Shown here in pieces: positions 62,478-64,000 of a stretch of 64,000 nucleotides of DNA. This DNA comes from Leptolyngbya sp. FACHB-261 (GTDB taxonomy: Bacteria > Cyanobacteriota > Cyanobacteriia > FACHB-261). Position 1 is the first letter of the stretch, and every line of letters begins with the position of its first letter. The position numbers were made by a program, and so were the translations under genes. The stretch lies in assembly GCF_014696065.1 (NCBI RefSeq), contig NZ_JACJPL010000031.1, forward strand, positions 62,001-126,000. Direction: 5' to 3'. The notes below the pieces were generated by a model that was given only the letters and a program-made list of their open reading frames with translations, had not been told where the DNA came from and did no database searches.

Positions 62478-63278
62478 CTAACGGCCCAGCAACTTCACCA
62501 AGCCAATTCCACTGAAGTAAAGACCGGTCACAGCTCCAGCCAGCAGACTTTGGGTCAGTGGATCAGTTGACGGCGTCAAGACGGCTCCAAGAATGGCAGC
62601 AGCAAGGATGACATAGCGCCAGCCTTGCAGCATTTGGGCTGAATTAACAATCCCTACCAGCCCTAACAACATCTGGATAACAGGAACCTGAAAAGCCAGC
62701 CCAGTGCTAAACATCAGCAACAGCACGAATTCAAAGTAACGGTCAATCGACCATAGCTGCTCAACAACGTCGGCACCGTAGCTGATGAAAAAGGTCAAAG
62801 CAGCTGGAATCAGGGCGACGTAGGCGAAGAATAAACCCGCCAGGAACAGTACAGTAGAGCCCAGCACGATCGGCCCCAGAAAACGGCGTTCGCGCACAGT
62901 TAGACCGGGCAGCACAAAGCGCACAATCTGATACACCACAAAAGGCGTTGCTGCCAAGATGCCGCTGTAAGCCGCAACCTTCAAAGAAACAAAGAAGTAT
63001 TCGCCAGGGGATTGCTGAATGAGTTTTGCGCCTCGGGCGGGACCTTCAAGAACCCGCACAATATCGTTAACGCGGAAGAAACTGATGACAATCCCTACGC
63101 CCATCGCAGCCAAGGCATAGAAAATCCGCAACCGCAGCTCTTCTAGATGGTCGAACAGAGACATTTCGACATCGTCTGGGGCGATATCTTCGGGATCGTC
63201 AATTTCAGGCTCATCTAGTGGGCCAGAGGACAGCTCCAGTTCAGAGGAGGCTAGCTCCGAGGACGATGATGAAGTCAT
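62478..63278 (-). CDS. tatC: Sec-independent protein translocase TatC
   Basis: A 266-aa inner-membrane protein with six TM helices after an acidic Ser/Glu-rich N-terminus of 38 residues. MSLFDHLEELRLRIFYALAA carries the conserved HLEELR, and FLGPIVLGSTVLFLAGLFFA and GLAFQVPVIQMLLGLVGIVN follow the family pattern. It is the receptor for twin-arginine substrates in thylakoid and plasma membranes. TatA/B are not in the window. Confidence 0.95.
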   Translation of the reverse strand: MTSSSSSELASSELELSSGPLDEPEIDDPEDIAPDDVEMSLFDHLEELRLRIFYALAAMGVGIVISFFRVNDIVRVLEGPARGAKLIQQSPGEYFFVSLKVAAYSGILAATPFVVYQIVRFVLPGLTVRERRFLGPIVLGSTVLFLAGLFFAYVALIPAALTFFISYGADVVEQLWSIDRYFEFVLLLMFSTGLAFQVPVIQMLLGLVGIVNSAQMLQGWRYVILAAAILGAVLTPSTDPLTQSLLAGAVTGLYFSGIGLVKLLGR

Positions 63279-63643
63279 AACGTTCGTTCTCTGGCTCTTG
63301 CTGCGAACAATAGATTGCTATGGCTGCATTTTACCGTGTGAGCTTCCAGCCCTGGAAGTGACCAGTCAGTTGGCGGGCTTTGCTGACTGACTGCTGACTG
63401 ATTGCTGACTGATTGTGGATCGTGCAGTTTAAGTCAGCCTTTGGGGGGTTGCAACTCGACTTAAAGCTTTTCTGGCTCTTTCGCAAGGTAATCTGAAAAA
63501 TTCCCAAGGCTAGAGGCTGCGGTGTGTGGAGGGTGTTAGCCTGGTTCGGGAAACGCTACAGCCTTGAGCTTGGCAGATTCCGTATACTGGTACATATACC
63601 CATTGTTCCAAAGCCGTAAACGAGCGGTCTTAACTGAGAAACC
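63279..63643. other. Intergenic region (365 bp) between tatC and cp12
   Basis: Carries three tandem copies of an 11-mer, TGCTGACTGA(C/T), at 63381-63413, within a larger C/T/G-rich stretch. TATACT (63583-63588), about 60 bp before the cp12 ATG, may be its -10. No gene. Confidence 0.5.
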
Positions 63644-63874
63644 ATGAGCGATATCCAGCAGAAGATTCAAGAAGAGCGTGATGCAGCCCGCACGGTTTGC
63701 GATGTCAATGGTGCGACCTCACCTGAGTGTGCAGTGGCTTGGGACGTAGTAGAAGAGCTTCAAGCTGAAGCTTCCCACCAGAAGCAGAAGCAGGCTCAAA
63801 CGCAGCGTACCTCCCTAGAGCGTTACTGCGATGACAACCCCAGCGCTGATGAGTGCCGAATCTACGAAGACTAG
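63644..63874 (+). CDS. cp12: CP12 Calvin-cycle regulatory protein
   Basis: A 76-aa intrinsically disordered protein. N-terminal Cys pair TVCDVNGATSPECAVAWD and C-terminal Cys pair YCDDNPSADECRIYED are both intact, as is the AWDVVEELQAEASH core. When oxidised in the dark it bridges GAPDH and phosphoribulokinase and shuts the Calvin cycle. Full-length and typical. Confidence 0.95.
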   Translation: MSDIQQKIQEERDAARTVCDVNGATSPECAVAWDVVEELQAEASHQKQKQAQTQRTSLERYCDDNPSADECRIYED

Positions 63875-63911
63875 ATCGACATTCTGCATCGGCAAGTCAA
63901 ATCCGAAGGTT

Positions 63912-63975
63912 AAAACTAACAACATTCCAGCAGCTGGCAGCCTCTCTGCCTGTTTCTGGGATGTTGTTGGTTTTA
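63912..63975 (+). terminator. Terminator hairpin after cp12
   Basis: AAAACTAACAACATTCCAG (63912-63930) pairs imperfectly with CTGGGATGTTGTTGGTTTT (63956-63974), followed by a U-rich run. Located 38 nt after the cp12 stop. Confidence 0.75.
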
Positions 63976-64000
63976 GATTTGATTCTTAAAGGGGGGCTGA

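Overview
The window is cyanobacterial chromosome. It holds the photosystem I subunit PsaE, NDH-1 subunit NdhO, CP12, Ycf39-like and Ycf23 (DUF561) proteins, a group 2 sigma factor and several proteins known mainly from cyanobacteria (DUF6679, DUF1838). The genes are densely packed, with moderate GC by eye and short operons on both strands. I see no rRNA operon, CRISPR array, transposase or intact prophage. The genus cannot be fixed from the sequence alone.

Layout. 1-3.3 kb: two hybrid signalling proteins overlapping by 4 bp (a receiver-kinase cut by the window edge and a CACHE-HAMP-kinase-receiver). 3.5-6.0 kb: three minus-strand genes matching one end of the Nit1C (nitrilase/cyanide) cluster: MSMEG_0570, MSMEG_0565 glycosyltransferase and sll0787 AIR-synthase-like. 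6.3-7.4 kb: a PEP-CTERM beta-propeller protein. 7.5-16.0 kb: a six-gene minus-strand exopolysaccharide or glycan locus (three GT2 enzymes, one with GtrA; an epimerase; a heparinase II/III-type lyase; a GT39). 16-17.5 kb: a long intergenic stretch, then an unusual secreted protein built from HMLTA repeats. 17.7-24.8 kb: a plus-strand set (FAD oxidase, DUF1838, sulfonate-type ABC transporter, DszC/acyl-CoA-dehydrogenase-like flavoenzyme) that looks like organosulfur scavenging. 24.9-29 kb: a membrane-anchored His-rich protein, a RecA-fold ATPase operon with a cyanobacterial LexA box in its promoter, a RodZ-like protein and a Nudix hydrolase.

29.5-49 kb: housekeeping and envelope genes: tRNA-Val, tRNA-His and tRNA-Thr; an LCP ligase; a sugar nucleotidyltransferase; a thioredoxin-like lumenal protein; a class A beta-lactamase-fold hydrolase; TrmJ; DUF2256; Hsp20; ExbB/ExbD; Dps and sulfiredoxin; a carotenoid-isomerase-like oxidoreductase; LipA; agmatinase; asparaginase; a YkgJ-type protein. 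49-64 kb: a split GDT1 transporter, a sigma factor, MiaB, a pentapeptide-repeat lipoprotein, the psaE-mutM-ndhO operon, a sugar transferase, HINT, Ycf23, ProA, DUF6679, a Ycf39-like protein, TatC and CP12.

The least explained items are the HMLTA-repeat protein (16999-17496), the LexA-box-controlled two-gene operon (25737-27386), the incomplete Nit1C cluster, a PsaE roughly 60 residues longer than usual, and a 108-bp inverted-repeat element (54648-54755).
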